Assembly: GCA_026168455.1 (NCBI GenBank)
Contig: CM047430.1
Location: 7,047,277 to 7,111,276, forward strand
Direction of reading: 5' to 3'
DNA: 64,000 nt
Source: Theocolax elegans
Lineage: Eukaryota; Arthropoda; Insecta; Hymenoptera; Cerocephalidae
Positions 11,286-21,627 of the stretch are shown here, one piece after another. The translations under genes and the position numbers were made by a program. The notes under the pieces are model-generated. The model was not told the origin of the DNA. It saw only the letters and a program-made list of their open reading frames with translations, and ran no database searches. Within the stretch, counting starts at the first letter, position 1. Every line of letters starts with the position of its first letter.

Positions 11286-11668
11286 AGAATAAGATACCTC
11301 AACATAATCGAATTAGGATGCCATATGGTGACCTAAATTACATAGGAAATAATAAAGCTATTTTGTATTTTGACAGAGGTATTAGAGGTAAACAAATTTT
11401 TACTAATTCTATGTATCCACTAAAGCGGCAACCAGTTTATAAAGACATTGTTGTAGTTGATGATATTGTTTTTACATCTACATGTAAATGTGACTCATCT
11501 AAACAGCACAAAGAAATGTTTCCTCACTTTAGAGTTACTTGTGCGGTAGGGTTAACATGTCCTGCTAGATTAAACAATATAGAAAAAATTGCTTTTGCTA
11601 GAAATATGAATGCGTCCACTGAAAGTTTTACAACAGCTAGATCAATGTTAATAAGATATTGGGTATAA

Positions 11669-11903
11669 GGTCAAGCACTGTCCAGTATACTGGTGATACT
11701 GGCCCAGTGTAGGGCTTTATACATTACTTTTAGTTTTAAGTTTTATTTAGTTTTATTTTAGTTTTTAAACTATAGAATTAAGTTTTATGCCACCCTATGT
11801 ACAGATAAATTAATTTTATCTCTATAGGTTTTTACTGCATTTTTGTAATGTTTTGTAAATATTTGTTGGCTTAATAATAAATAAATAAATAAATAAATAA
11901 ATA
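11669..11903 (+). other. LINE 3' UTR and tandem AAAT/TAAA tail
   Basis: An AT-rich stretch with TTGTTGGCTTAATAATAAAT leads into seven or so TAAA/AATA units. Such tails mark the 3' ends of CR1/jockey-type LINEs. It follows directly on the stop of the Cys-containing frame at 11666-11668. It either belongs to the LINE above or is the end of a separate 5'-truncated LINE copy; the sequence does not decide. Confidence 0.65.
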
Positions 11904-11910
11904 TATAATC

Positions 11911-12420
11911 CGCGCATCAACAATATGTTTGCTCCCTTTCTTCTTTCTCTTCTCTTTCTTCTCTTTCTTCGTTGTTCGCAACACCCTACTCCAGCTACTT
12001 TCTCTCTCCCATACTCTCAAATTGTGCGAAAGCTTCATATGCGAACCGAGAGTGTCGCCACTTTCTTAGGCAGAACGAGCAGCGCACCCCTGCCATGCTC
12101 ATCGGCAATCTCTTTCTACTAATCTCTGCTAGAACTCTAGTTATCTTGGATTCGGAAATATGGAAAATCGGATGATATTCGGAGTATCGAATATACGTGT
12201 GCACATGTAATATTTGTTAATCAGACCGGATTCGTAACGAGGGTTCACGTGTGCGCTCGTAGAACTCTAGTTACTTTGGTTTCGGAAATGCGGAAATTGG
12301 GATTCAGAACGGGATCAGTCTCGGAATTGGCTCTAAAGCGTTCTCAAGCATCCGAATTATAACGTGTGCGCACGTATATAATCCAGAGTACTTCCCAACC
12401 TCGTCCTCTAGGTGATTAAC
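11911..12420. repeat. Dispersed GC-richer repeat related to 1989-2400
   Basis: Contains the two blocks shared with 1989-2400: inverted block 11990-12130 and direct block 12165-12260. The short palindrome ACGTGTGCGCACGT recurs at 12362-12375. Open frames here are short, overlap on both strands and show no domain. I see no gene. Confidence 0.6.
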
Positions 12421-13806
12421 CTTGTCGAGTTCGAGTCGGTCAGCGAACTCCCTCAATCAGGATTGGAATCGGCCTTTTATAGCCGGTATTCGGCTACTGC
12501 GCATGCAAGCCCCCTGGCGATTGCAAACGATATCTTTATAACGCGTATTGTGCGACGACCCTTTGGGTTATTGGGTTATTGGTACCCGTTCCTTAATTCT
12601 ATGTTCGCAACAAGAGATAGTGTCGTTCCTTTTACGACACTTTATCGCTCCATGCAGTGTAACTTAAAATGAATTTGTGTTAGTCTGATACGGCGATGGC
12701 CTAAACTTAGCTGAATCCGCATCAAACTAACTCCAAAAAAAAAACATTTATATCAGATTATATAAAAAAGTCCCGGACTCTTGGTCTGATGTCGCATTTT
12801 CCTAGGCACATAGCAAAAAGAACATTGCGCAAAATGTGTTTAAACATAAGTGTTTAATTTTAGTTTAGTGGAACAGGTTTCCGGAATCATAGTGGTATGG
12901 ATTGTTTTCGCTGTTAGTGACACCACTTTGAATCATTCTTATGGCTACATGCGGGATATGGCTCGGATCACCCTAAGGAAAAAAAATATTTAATGGTTCT
13001 CCATTAAGGCGTTGCCTAGTAAGTGTTTCAATTTGTATTTAAATATGAAGTATTTTTTAAATTATAGTTCAATAATCATACTTTTAGTGCACAGAAAACA
13101 ATAGTAGGCTATTACTAGTTGGTGGAGGCCATTCATTAATTTATTTATAAGCTTTGCCTATTGGGTAATCAGTAAACTAAATTTATGGGTACGGTTTTTT
13201 ACTGCAATCTCGTGAATATCCATAGATTTAGCATCCAGCAAATATCAGCAAGATAGAAGTATGAAAATACCGATAAAGAAATATGAGCAGTCTCGTGATT
13301 AGCCATAGATTTAGGGTCCAGTAAACATCAGCATGATTTCTAAATAAACATAGCGATAGTGAAATATGAAAAAGTGCATCTCAATTACTGTTTAGCAGAT
13401 ACTTTTGGAAAATATGATCGGCATATTTGCCGGATTGCAGGCTGTTCCTTGTCGGTCTGTTTTCGAAAAAGAAGATTTATTAATTTTCGGAACGAGTTCT
13501 GATGTTCATTGTATGCATTGTTGTAAAATCAACATTCAGTTTTGGCAAATCATTTTCGTATTTTACATTGTTCGTATTTTACATAGCTATAAATTGTTGA
13601 ACTTAACATGCTTAAGGGTTTTATGATATGTTTTTGTCATTTTTATAAATTTTATAATGAATATCAGGACCGTTCCCAAAAATAACTTTATTTTCTTTCT
13701 CGAAAACATTTGCATAGAAAATTCTAGCAGTTGGTTTATAGATAAAATTGTTATTAAAAATAGTTGTTAAGAATATGAACAATTAATGTTATCAAATATT
13801 TTTCAT
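12421..13806. other. No gene seen; short tandem duplication at 13206-13375
   Basis: I find no coding signal in this stretch. Bases 13206-13290 and 13302-13375 are an imperfect tandem duplication of about 90 bp (shared CATAGATTTAG, CCAG.AAA.ATCAGCA and GAAATATGA). A small palindrome TTAATGG...CCATTAA lies near 12990. Confidence 0.5.
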
Positions 13807-13814
13807 AATTTACA
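13807..13814 (+). repeat. hAT target-site duplication, left copy
   Basis: AATTTACA precedes the left end of the hAT element and is repeated at 21811-21818 directly after the right end. Eight base pairs is the standard hAT duplication length. Confidence 0.85.
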
Positions 13815-13817
13815 ATG

Positions 13818-13995
13818 TAGGGCTGCCGATGATCATGAGATTCGTAGATCCGAATACCCGAGATTCGGATAGATTCGAATCTCAGATTCGTAGACCCGGA
13901 TGCTCTTGAGTATCCGGATCTTACAGATCTGAGATCCGGTTCTTACGAATCCAAGATCCGGATCCTAGAAAGCCAAGATCAGGATCCAATAAATA
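13818..13995. repeat. hAT left TIR and subterminal repeats
   Basis: TAGGGCTGCC is followed by alternating copies of GGATC/GATCC-type words (AGATTCGGATAGATTCGAAT, TATCCGGATCTTACAGATCT). The mirror set lies at 21628-21810, ending TTGGCAGCCCT. Confidence 0.8.
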
Positions 13996-14689
13996 ATATA
14001 ATTTATAAATTTGTTTACCTCATTTTTTCATTTTATCGCTTGGAATTTCGCTACCCGTAAGGTATGCAACGGGCATCAAAACTTTATATTAGTGCTCTAA
14101 TAAAACTTACATATGCACTAATTTATCAGAATGAGAAATACTTATATTAAACATACATTTTATGATCTAATAAATTGCTACTAAATAATTATAAACTAAT
14201 AAGAACTAAATTTTGAATGATTTTAAAAAAAATCTGTATTTAATAATATTAAATAAAAATGACTAACATTAATATATTAATACAGCATTTTAATTAAATT
14301 TAAGGCACATATTTACTTGAGACAACTAAATATATATATTTAAAGATAACATGTAATTAATAATAATCTAACAATCATTCCGAACAATAATAACCTTGCT
14401 GAGTTACTAAATGATGCTCTAAACTTCTAAATTAGATATGACATTAAAGTAAAATAAATAATTACTTAATTTACATCAATCATTATAAGTAATTATAATG
14501 GTTTATAAATAGAATTATGTATATTTCTTTATACATTTTAATTATTTGCTCAAAAATAAAATACGGTCTACTAATTAAATATATATGTCTGAATTCATTT
14601 AATGTTTATAATACTTATTCAAGTAAAATTTGATTTTGATATAAAAAAACTAATTTATCTAAATTTTCGGGATGTAAACTCGTTCTTTT

Positions 14690-14880
14690 CGCGGTGTCTA
14701 TATTTCCTGCTGTTGAAAAAACTCGTCAGATGTAGTTGATGTAGCAGGTATTGCCAAGTACTTTTTACTTAATGCTACAAAACTAGGGAAATTCTTCTCA
14801 TGGATTTTCTACCACTGGAACGGACATGAATTGTGAGAAATGCTTGGTTCAATTTCATATTTTTTAAATTGATTCTCTGC
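14690..14880 (-). pseudogene. hAT transposase C-terminal dimerisation domain (hATC)
   Basis: Read on the minus strand this gives CPFQWWKIHEKNFPSF, then LSKKYLAIPATSTTSDEFF. These match the hATC signature: a Trp/His helix, 'P.la.lakkyLaipaTS..SE..F'. The domain mediates transposase oligomerisation and contributes the end of the catalytic fold. It is separated from the upstream exon piece (15136-15615) by a 149-bp MITE and about 110 bp more. A stop follows within a few codons (QQQEI then TAG), which is the expected place for the gene's end. Confidence 0.75.
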
Positions 14881-14993
14881 ATTATTCGATTGCGGTGCAG
14901 GAACTTAAACCTTTAGAGGACGAGAATTTTCTGGTTCAAAAAAGCTTCTTTTTTCAATAAAATTAATGTCTGAAAACATCGGACCACTTTTAA

Positions 14994-15142
14994 CCTTCAG
15001 AGGACGGGGATTTGGGTTTACTGTTTTCTCTCACTTTTCTATAGAAATCGAGTTTTTGTGATGTCCCACATCTCAAATTTAACACATGTAAAGGGTCGAT
15101 CAAGCGCATGACCCGTATAGGGGCCATCCCGTCCTCTAAAGG
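14994..15142. mobile_element. piggyBac-like MITE (149 bp) with TTAA target site
   Basis: TTAA at 14990-14993 and 15143-15146 flank imperfect inverted ends CCTTCAGAGGACGGGGAT and ATCCCGTCCTCTAAAGG. TTAA duplication is the hallmark of piggyBac-type insertion. It sits in the hAT transposase between ...ALDILF and the hATC domain, so it is younger than the hAT element. A third copy of the end sequence (TTAAACCTTTAGAGGACGA) occurs at 14905-14923, suggesting a second nested or abortive insertion. Confidence 0.75.
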
Positions 15143-15615
15143 TTAAATAGAATATCTAAAGCACTGTGTTCTTGCTCCCCCATTTCCGAAGAAGATAAAG
15201 GATCAGACTGCAGAATCATTTTTCGGACCATTTCTTTAGTTAAAACCTTAACTACTGATTCTTCAGCATTTAAATCCTTATATCGAGGATCAAGAAACGA
15301 AGCAATATGTCTTGATGTGATTTTGTAATCGAAAGATTTATAGAATCTGGTGTCTAAACTACTTCTAATAGTATCGCGCAAAACATTAATAATGCTTTCT
15401 TCTTCGCTCACTGTCTGCAAATGAGATATAGACGAGGATTCGGCACATAAGACGGTCGTTGTCAATTCCAGAAGTCTGAGTATATCGGCAATATCTTCCA
15501 GCTGCTTCCATTCTATTTCGCATATATCTAATTTAGCTGCCACTTGTGCTTTTGTTAATGCTTTTGTTCGTGCTCGAATTGCCCAAAAACAGTCAAACTC
15601 ATGTGGAGCACTCAT
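15136..15615 (-). pseudogene. hAT transposase, C-terminal part of catalytic domain
   Basis: A 159-codon frame on the minus strand contains SHLQTVSEEESIINVLRDTI and SRHIASFLDPRYKDL; the last is a highly characteristic hAT motif (with the third catalytic region near it). The apparent stop at 15136 is created by the MITE junction (TTTAAC), not by the gene itself. Upstream of 15615 the sense is lost. The part carrying the first two catalytic aspartates is not found between 15616 and 16997. Confidence 0.75.
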
Positions 15616-16027
15616 CGGTACTCAGGATTCGCCAAGCTGCTCCTGGATAAGTCCTTCGGTATGTATATATGGATAATTCCTTTGTGAGTTAAGTGTTTTA
15701 CCCGTGCGTCGTCCTAAACTCTAACTCGACCAGTCACTTCAACTCCTGTGTCCTCTGATCTTGCTGGGAGAAGCTGTATAAAAGTATAGCTTCTCCATCC
15801 TCATTCCTTACTATAACTCAGAGTATTTATAAGTTACTCTTACAGGTACTTGAGTCAATGCTGGTCACTGGGTTTCACGCAAGGTGCTTCTTATCTGATC
15901 AACGGCTGGAGGTCCAAATCTCCTCTTGGGGAGGACTACATGGAGTCGATGGGATAAAGAGGGAATGCTGGAGGGACTTAATTGACCGATGGTACTTGGA
16001 GATACCATAATCACTGGATAAACTGGA

Positions 16028-16082
<55 letters not shown>

Positions 16083-16997
16083 TATTGTGAGGTATTAGGA
16101 GTCGCATCTCCTCTACTTAATACTGAACATGCTTACTTCGCATAGTAAGCTTCTATCATTTTACACATTCGCATATGTGTATACGTTTGTAGTATAGCAC
16201 GCTTACTTCGCATAGTAAGCTTCGTGGGTGCTATTATATATTAACTGCTATTATATGCTATTATATATTAACTTTGATTTAATGTGACTTGTAGTACAAC
16301 TACAACGTCACAATTTATTTATATAGTATGGCAAATTCGAAGTTAAATTATATTAAGATTAAATAAATGTTAATAATTGACAATTTATTTAATAATATTA
16401 TAAAATTAAGATTTGTATATACTTTTTTACTTGGGGAAACATTGTCACGCTTTATAACGCTTTTTTCTATTTTATTTTTTTTATTTTAACGCTTTTTCTC
16501 CCATTTTATGCCTTTTATTTAAAATGAGCACAACCTCAAAATTGAAAGTTTAAGTCTGTATGCCTCCTTGTGCAGTAAATTCGATGAATCTTTCGACTGT
16601 AAATTTCATCTAATCGGTTTCAGCGTAATAAATTTAATTATTCTGTATTTCTTGGATCTAAAAAACTCGTTGCAAAGATAAAATAGAAATTGTAAAAATT
16701 TTTCGAAATAGCAAACGACTATCTATTTTGTAGGTAGGAATTAGACATTATTCTTAGATACGAGAAAAAATCGAAATCTAGTTTTTATATATAAAAATAG
16801 CCGATTAATGTCTAAAATTTCTGGAATCAAATTAAACAATGCGTTTAAAATGAGAGAAAAAGCGTTTCATCGATGGACGAAAAATGTATACATTTTTCGA
16901 TAATTTTTCCCAACAACAAGCTATTTACAACCTATTTAATGGAATCCGTTTCTACTAGGGAAATAGGATTTATAATAATTATTTATGTGTAATATAC
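15616..16997. other. Noncoding insert or intron within hAT, with microsatellite and twin hairpins
   Basis: This gap separates two transposase pieces. It holds a (GT)n run at 16031-16076 and two identical 20-bp hairpins GCTTACTTCGCATAGTAAGC at 16131-16150 and 16201-16220. The rest is AT-rich sequence without coding signal. It may be the remains of an insertion that replaced the catalytic core, plus the following intron. Confidence 0.5.
16031..16076 (+). repeat. (GT)n microsatellite
   Basis: About 23 uninterrupted GT units. The minus-strand His/Thr open frame across it is an artefact of the repeat. Confidence 0.95.
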
Positions 16998-17208
16998 CTT
17001 CGTCAAATTATAAAGAAGTTTAATTCTTTTCATAATTGTTTCTTTACAAGGAACTATGTATTCTGGCTCTGCTACTAACATAAACTCTTTAAATCCGAGA
17101 CTTTCAATAAATGAAATTGGAAGCATAGTTTTTACAACCATTTTTGAAAGAGCTTTGTCCATACTTTCTACTCGATTTTTATTAATTACGCTAGCAGTAA
17201 TGTCTTGT
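16998..17208 (-). pseudogene. hAT transposase exon 3
   Basis: A minus-strand exon with an acceptor TTTAATTTCAG just before 17208 and a donor AAG/GTATAT at 16998. It reads QDITASVINKNRVESMDKAL, then VKTMLPISFIESLGFKEFM and PEYIVPCKETIMKRI. This is the region after the BED finger in hAT/ZBED transposases ('la.mi..d..PfsivE..gF..l....P.y.iPsR.ti'). The open frame through the exon suggests recent decay. Confidence 0.7.
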
Positions 17209-17282
17209 CTGAAATTAAACATTTTCGTTTGCTATAATATATCATAAGAAATAATAATAACATATATTTCAGTCTTTTTTAC

Positions 17283-17463
17283 CTTCAAAATGCGACGTGG
17301 GCGAGATAAAGGCGTTGACGTTTGATAACGGCTAGTGGATGGAAAACTAATTGTATTTTCATCTACATCATCGAATTCTATTGAAGAATTAATGCCGTTC
17401 ACATGACTACTGAAACTATCATTCAACTCCTCCGATGAACTCGTTTTACACTCCTCATCATCA
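17283..17463 (-). pseudogene. hAT transposase exon 2, acidic linker
   Basis: A minus-strand exon with acceptor TTTATTATTAG before 17463 and donor GAAG/GTAAAA at 17283. It encodes an acidic, Ser-rich linker (DDEECKTSSSEELNDSFSSH ... PRRILK). It is joined to exon 3 by an intron of only about 74 bp. It has no catalytic motif; it links the BED finger to the catalytic body. Confidence 0.6.
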
Positions 17464-17858
17464 CTAATAATAAATAAAGATAAATTTTTATAAGATATAA
17501 TTTCACGGATTTAGGCATGCATACATTCATATATTTTTACGTTACTAGTAAAACAATGCTTGATACTAATACATTATTCTAAAGCTAACGATTGTTATAA
17601 TGAATACAACAGCAATAATAAAAATAAACATAATGATATTAATAATAATAATATACTTTATAGAAAGAAACAATACGATTCTTATAACATTCTGTTATTA
17701 GACCGAAAAAGGATTTTTTAAAATGTTTCATCACTACCTTGTTCCTAGAAAATATTAAAATTGGCTAATTTCTACTCTAAAAATCAAAATAAAAATTTCA
17801 AAATAAAAAATCAAAATAAATCAAAAAAATAATTTTCTTTCCTACTAGTGGTATTAAC

Positions 17859-18074
17859 TTATTTAATTTGTAAAACTGGTTTCTTTGGATTATGATTGCT
17901 GTACCCATGCACATTTCGCAAATGTTTATTTAAAGATGATGTAGATCCTTTAATTAGAAATCGTTCCTCACAAATATTGCATTTGGCAAATAAACCATCA
18001 GCAAGTTTTAAGCAGTGAATCCACACCCAACTTCTTTTTTTTACCATCAAAAGGCGCGATAGCGCCTGACTCAA
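17859..18074 (-). pseudogene. hAT transposase exon 1, BED zinc finger
   Basis: A 71-codon minus-strand frame with SWVWIHCLKLADGLFAKCNI then CEERF...TSSLNKHLRNVHG. This is a BED finger: an aromatic pair near the N-terminus (W.W, hydrophobic), then CxxC and HxxxxH. BED fingers bind the subterminal repeats of hAT elements. The frame runs into a stop after KPVLQIK, so the exon must splice before that, probably at a GT around 17868-17860, or it is decayed. Confidence 0.7.
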
Positions 18075-18109
18075 GTATAGGCGCGAGAGCCATTATATAT
18101 AGCTAACTA

Positions 18110-19404
18110 GCCCCCCCAGATTTTTACTTTTTAACCACTTCAATATTACTTATTTATTTTGTGCTATTGGACACGCATTACTTTCCTTATTGCTAACCCT
18201 CACTGTACAATAAGTTTTGTCCGAATTCATTCACGCATAATTAAAAAAATCGATGCCAAAGATATTGCTTGCTGAATTCCTTTTCTCGATTTTCGCTTCT
18301 TCCCTTTGTTCGTCTCCCTATGTATATATATGTCTACAGAAAGCGAAAAGAGATAGCGATATGGGAGATGTGTGAGATAGAAAGACAGCGTTGCGTGCCA
18401 GTCGGTTAAAGAGCGCGTACAAGGCTCCCAACGATTGGCAGCAATTGAAGTAAAATAGAAACTTTATATATATAAAATAGCTTGCGTATAGTCTCAATAG
18501 ACTTCTCAGTGACTCCAGTCTAGTGGATATAAATTAAGAATTGTTTAAACATGATGAAATTCACTACAACTCCAGTTATTGGTAATAAATAGTACAATAT
18601 TAACTTGAGTAACTGGGAAGTCCATTCAGATTATATTAGTTTATACTTTTCAATATAGTTCCACTTTCTTCTTTCTTTAAAGGACAATTTTTACTTTTTA
18701 CCCTAATGTAAAGAGTAATATTAATATTTTGCACTGTTCAAAGAGTAATTTTAGTTGTTTAGTCGTTTAGAAGGTGTTGTTTTGGGATTTTTAACGTTAC
18801 TTAAAGAATAGTAAAGTCATAAAATTACTCATTTAAGGTTCAGTTTTTACTCTTTGGGGTTAAGAGTGTGTGAAGAAACTTTTTTAATTTAACTTAATTT
18901 TCCTGAACGAAATAGATCCAAATTACACGGATCTACACCCTTCAACATAAATATTATAATTAATATATTAAATAAAAAAATTCATACAGGTAGCTTAAAA
19001 CAAAAGCAAGGGCATAGCTTTTGATTTTTTAAGAAATAATAATTTTTTTAATAATAATTGAATAAACATTTTTTAGATGCTAATTATTAGTAAATAAGTC
19101 ATATACTTTCAACGCAAATATTGTAATTTTAAATAATCAATTTAAAAATCTGGAAAATTTTGGGTATATTGCCAAAACATTCAGACTAAGACATTCATTG
19201 CTAAGACATTTTTAAGTTTTAATAATCACAAAATACAAATTAAAAATAGATTGATTTCATTAATCAATAGGTAAAGCAAAAAAATTTTTTTGAACATAGT
19301 TTATAGGAACAATACGAAAAAATATCTCACTTCTGCGCTAAAGCGTACAAATTTTTTAGCGACTTTACAATGCGATGGTTTTTGTTATTGGCATTGAAAA
19401 AAAT
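18110..19404. other. No gene seen; AT-rich 5' flank of hAT transposase
   Basis: Upstream of the transposase on the minus strand. Contains a C run (18111-18117), AT-rich sequence and several words related to ACTCTTT/AAAGAGTAA (18660-18870), but no coding or clear repeat structure. Confidence 0.4.
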
Positions 19405-20128
19405 TTGCTTCCGCATACCCTGATGTAGAATTTTGTGCTGTTTCAGAAACCCTGGTCAAATATTTGGCCAGATTTAAAGTAGAAATGACAAAACTAATTT
19501 AAATACAAAAAACACCAATATTAATTAAAAAAAAAACTTTTACTCCTTTTTTTTCAGAATGTTATTGCAAATATAATCTATGCTCATAATATGAAGAAAA
19601 GTGAAGAGAATAGTTGCTGTTTAAATCAGTATTTTTTGTTACACGTTTATTCAAATTATTGTTAATTTATCGAATAAGTAACCTTGAGTCATCATAATAA
19701 CTTATATATTACAGCTTCTTTGATAAACATAAATATTTTATCATATAGTTTATACATGGCAGGATCTATATGGCCATCGTAAATGTATCAACAAAGTAAC
19801 AAATCGTAAATTTTTGTTCATTTCAGGCGTTATTTGCAGATTATAAGGTAGATAAAAAATTTTTGTCACTAAAAGTTACTTGTTTAAAGTGCAACTATTC
19901 TCTTCGCTTTTCTTCACATTTTGAGTGTACATTATATGTTTTTAAGTGTACATTATATTAGCAATAAAATTCTAAAAAACCCGAGAACAAATTTTTTTCT
20001 TAAATTTTGGTGTATTTTTGTTTACATTGGTCTTATCAGTTTTGCTTTAAATAAGGCCAAAATTTTGACAAGGGATTCTGACAGCAGAATATCTTACCTC
20101 AGAATGTCTAGAAGCAAAATTTTTTTTT
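19405..20128. mobile_element. Foldback/MITE-like element with arms of about 220 bp
   Basis: Bases 19405-19624 pair as an imperfect inverted repeat with 19884-20128, for example GAAGAAAAGTGAAGAGAATA on the left and TATTCTCTTCGCTTTTCTTC on the right, and GGTCAAATATTTGGCC against GGCCAAAATTTTGACA. The loop is about 260 bp with no coding capacity. This fits a non-autonomous foldback element nested inside the hAT transposon. I could not define target duplications. Confidence 0.7.
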
Positions 20129-20305
20129 AACACGCACGAAGACATTTTGTGTCATTACAATTAAACTAAAAAAAATATTTGTTACTTCAATAATAAAATG
20201 TAATCTAATTTTCATAACTTTTATATGTTTCAAATAAAAAGTATAAAAGTGTAATTATATTTTTTTCATTTTAGTATGCATCTAATAAACATCTGCGTGT
20301 GTACT

Positions 20306-20353
20306 TTATGCCCGCCCCGACCAGTGGGCCCCGAAAAGTCGGGCGGGCATAAG
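20306..20353. repeat. GC-rich hairpin
   Basis: TTATGCCCGCCCCGAC and GTCGGGCGGGCATAA form a 15-bp stem with a short loop, in an AT-rich surrounding. It is probably the tip or end of a small MITE. Confidence 0.7.
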
Positions 20354-20570
20354 AAATAACCCCAATTACTAGCCTTAAAATCAAAATTGGAAAATATAGT
20401 AATGGAACGCAGCGCGTTACGTCGTTGTCTGCAGAGGTCGTGCCGAGCGCCCTAACCGAAAGGCAAAGACATTTATATATACCTGTAAATACATGGGGTG
20501 ATAGGCTTCTAGGTTATTTTATTAGTTATTATTAATTATTGAACGTACTTTGGGTGTCCGGAATAAGAAA

Positions 20571-20695
20571 AATAGTATACGACATACGGTCAGATAGTTT
20601 GATATCCTGTCGTGCGTTATATGACGTCCTCGGCTTCGTCATACCACGCACGGCAGAAAATCAAACTTTCTGACCTTATATCGTAATATACTATT
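20571..20695. mobile_element. Hairpin MITE, 125 bp
   Basis: Two arms of about 56 bp pair along almost their full length (AATAGTATACGACAT..., CGGTCAGATAGTTTGAT against ATCAAACTTTCTGACC, TGACG against CGTCA), with a loop of about 10 bases. No coding capacity. Confidence 0.75.
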
Positions 20696-21619
20696 TTATC
20701 AGATAACATTTTTGAAAGTGTGATTGAAAACCATACTTGCGAATGTTGACACCTTCGTAGAAGGTGTTTTATATAAAGTATACTGTCTAGAGGCACAAAT
20801 TCAACGTGGAATATTTAATAAATAAATAAAAAATTTCTGTTGATATCTATAAAATACTTGCCGTTACTATTTTGATTTTAGTACTTTCAATTGAAGAAAC
20901 TTTAGTTTTATACACTAAAGTACGATTTCGCGATGAATCTCATTTGCGCGATGATGCACGATTAGTATTACTCTTAAATATCTCGATGATACCAGTTCGA
21001 CAACGCCATCGCAAATGAAGAATATTCTGAATCAATATAAACATGTTTACGCGAGATGCGTAGTTTGATTATAATCGTAAATTACAATTGTTATACTACT
21101 GTACATTGCGAAACAAACTTTCTTAAATTTATTAAATTTTGGCTGAATCCAAATTTGCTTGTAAATAACATGTATTTATTTATTACAAACTATTTATTTA
21201 ATATTGCATGTACAATTTATTAAACTTCAGATTTGGCAATTGTAAGTATATTTTTTTTGAAACAACAAAATATTATTTTAATATAAATTAAATAATATGA
21301 TGAAACCAGGAAGTGAATTTAAGGCACATATTTACTTGAGATATTATATAAAGTTGTTGCACTAAAAATTGTTATCTTTATCGTTGGTTTTCATAATTTT
21401 TTCCTTGAAAAAAATGACTCCTACATAAAAATTAAAACCATTTTAATATTTAATTTTATTATATTTTGCCATAAATTACTACAAAAAATCACGTGTTGCA
21501 CCGAATTGTTTAGAATTTACAAAGATTTCTATAATATACTGATATATATGTATAAAATGATTAATGATATTAATAAAATTATCAATTATTTATGAATAAC
21601 AAGATCAGAAAACCAAATA
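20696..21619. other. No gene seen; AT-rich, with a dispersed motif at 20743-20790
   Basis: The stretch CCATACTTGC...ACACCTTCGTAGAAGGTGTTT at 20743-20783 recurs at 31505-31545 next to the Copia element. Otherwise AT-rich sequence without features. Confidence 0.5.
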
Positions 21620-21627
21620 CATTACTT

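Larger units (their letters stand above)
10209..11668 (+). pseudogene. Unrecognised Cys-containing open frame downstream of the LINE ORF2, split by a SINE
   Basis: One reading frame is open from about 10209 to 11668, apart from a single TAA at 10406-10408 and the SINE at 10838-11285. The SINE plus one target copy is 462 bp, a multiple of three, so the same frame resumes at 11300. The upstream half is Lys/Glu-rich. The downstream half contains FDRGIRGKQIF, VVDDIVFTST and a pattern C-x-C-x16-C-x5-C (CKC...CAVGLTC). I do not recognise the family and see no LINE motif. The spaced Cys pairs are weakly reminiscent of per os infectivity factors of large nuclear arthropod DNA viruses, so an old endogenous viral fragment is one idea. 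A captured host fragment is another. Confidence 0.4.
3796..11903 (+). mobile_element. Jockey/CR1-like non-LTR retrotransposon (LINE), rearranged
   Basis: The order is that of an APE-type LINE: ORF1 with coiled coil and CCHC knuckles, ORF2 with apurinic-type endonuclease and reverse transcriptase, and a 3' UTR ending in an AAAT/TAAA-type tandem tail (about 11871-11903). The 5' boundary is not defined, and part of the AT-rich leader upstream may belong to it. Two features depart from a normal LINE. ORF2 from about residue 260 onward is present twice in tandem. About 1.46 kb of unrelated open frame lies between the ORF2 stop and the 3' UTR. Confidence 0.75.

Noticed and set aside
11925..12672. 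Several 65-86-codon ORFs
   Set aside because: They overlap on both strands within a dispersed repeat and show no recognisable motif.
15865..16107. His/Thr repeat protein on the minus strand
   Set aside because: Created by the (GT)n microsatellite.
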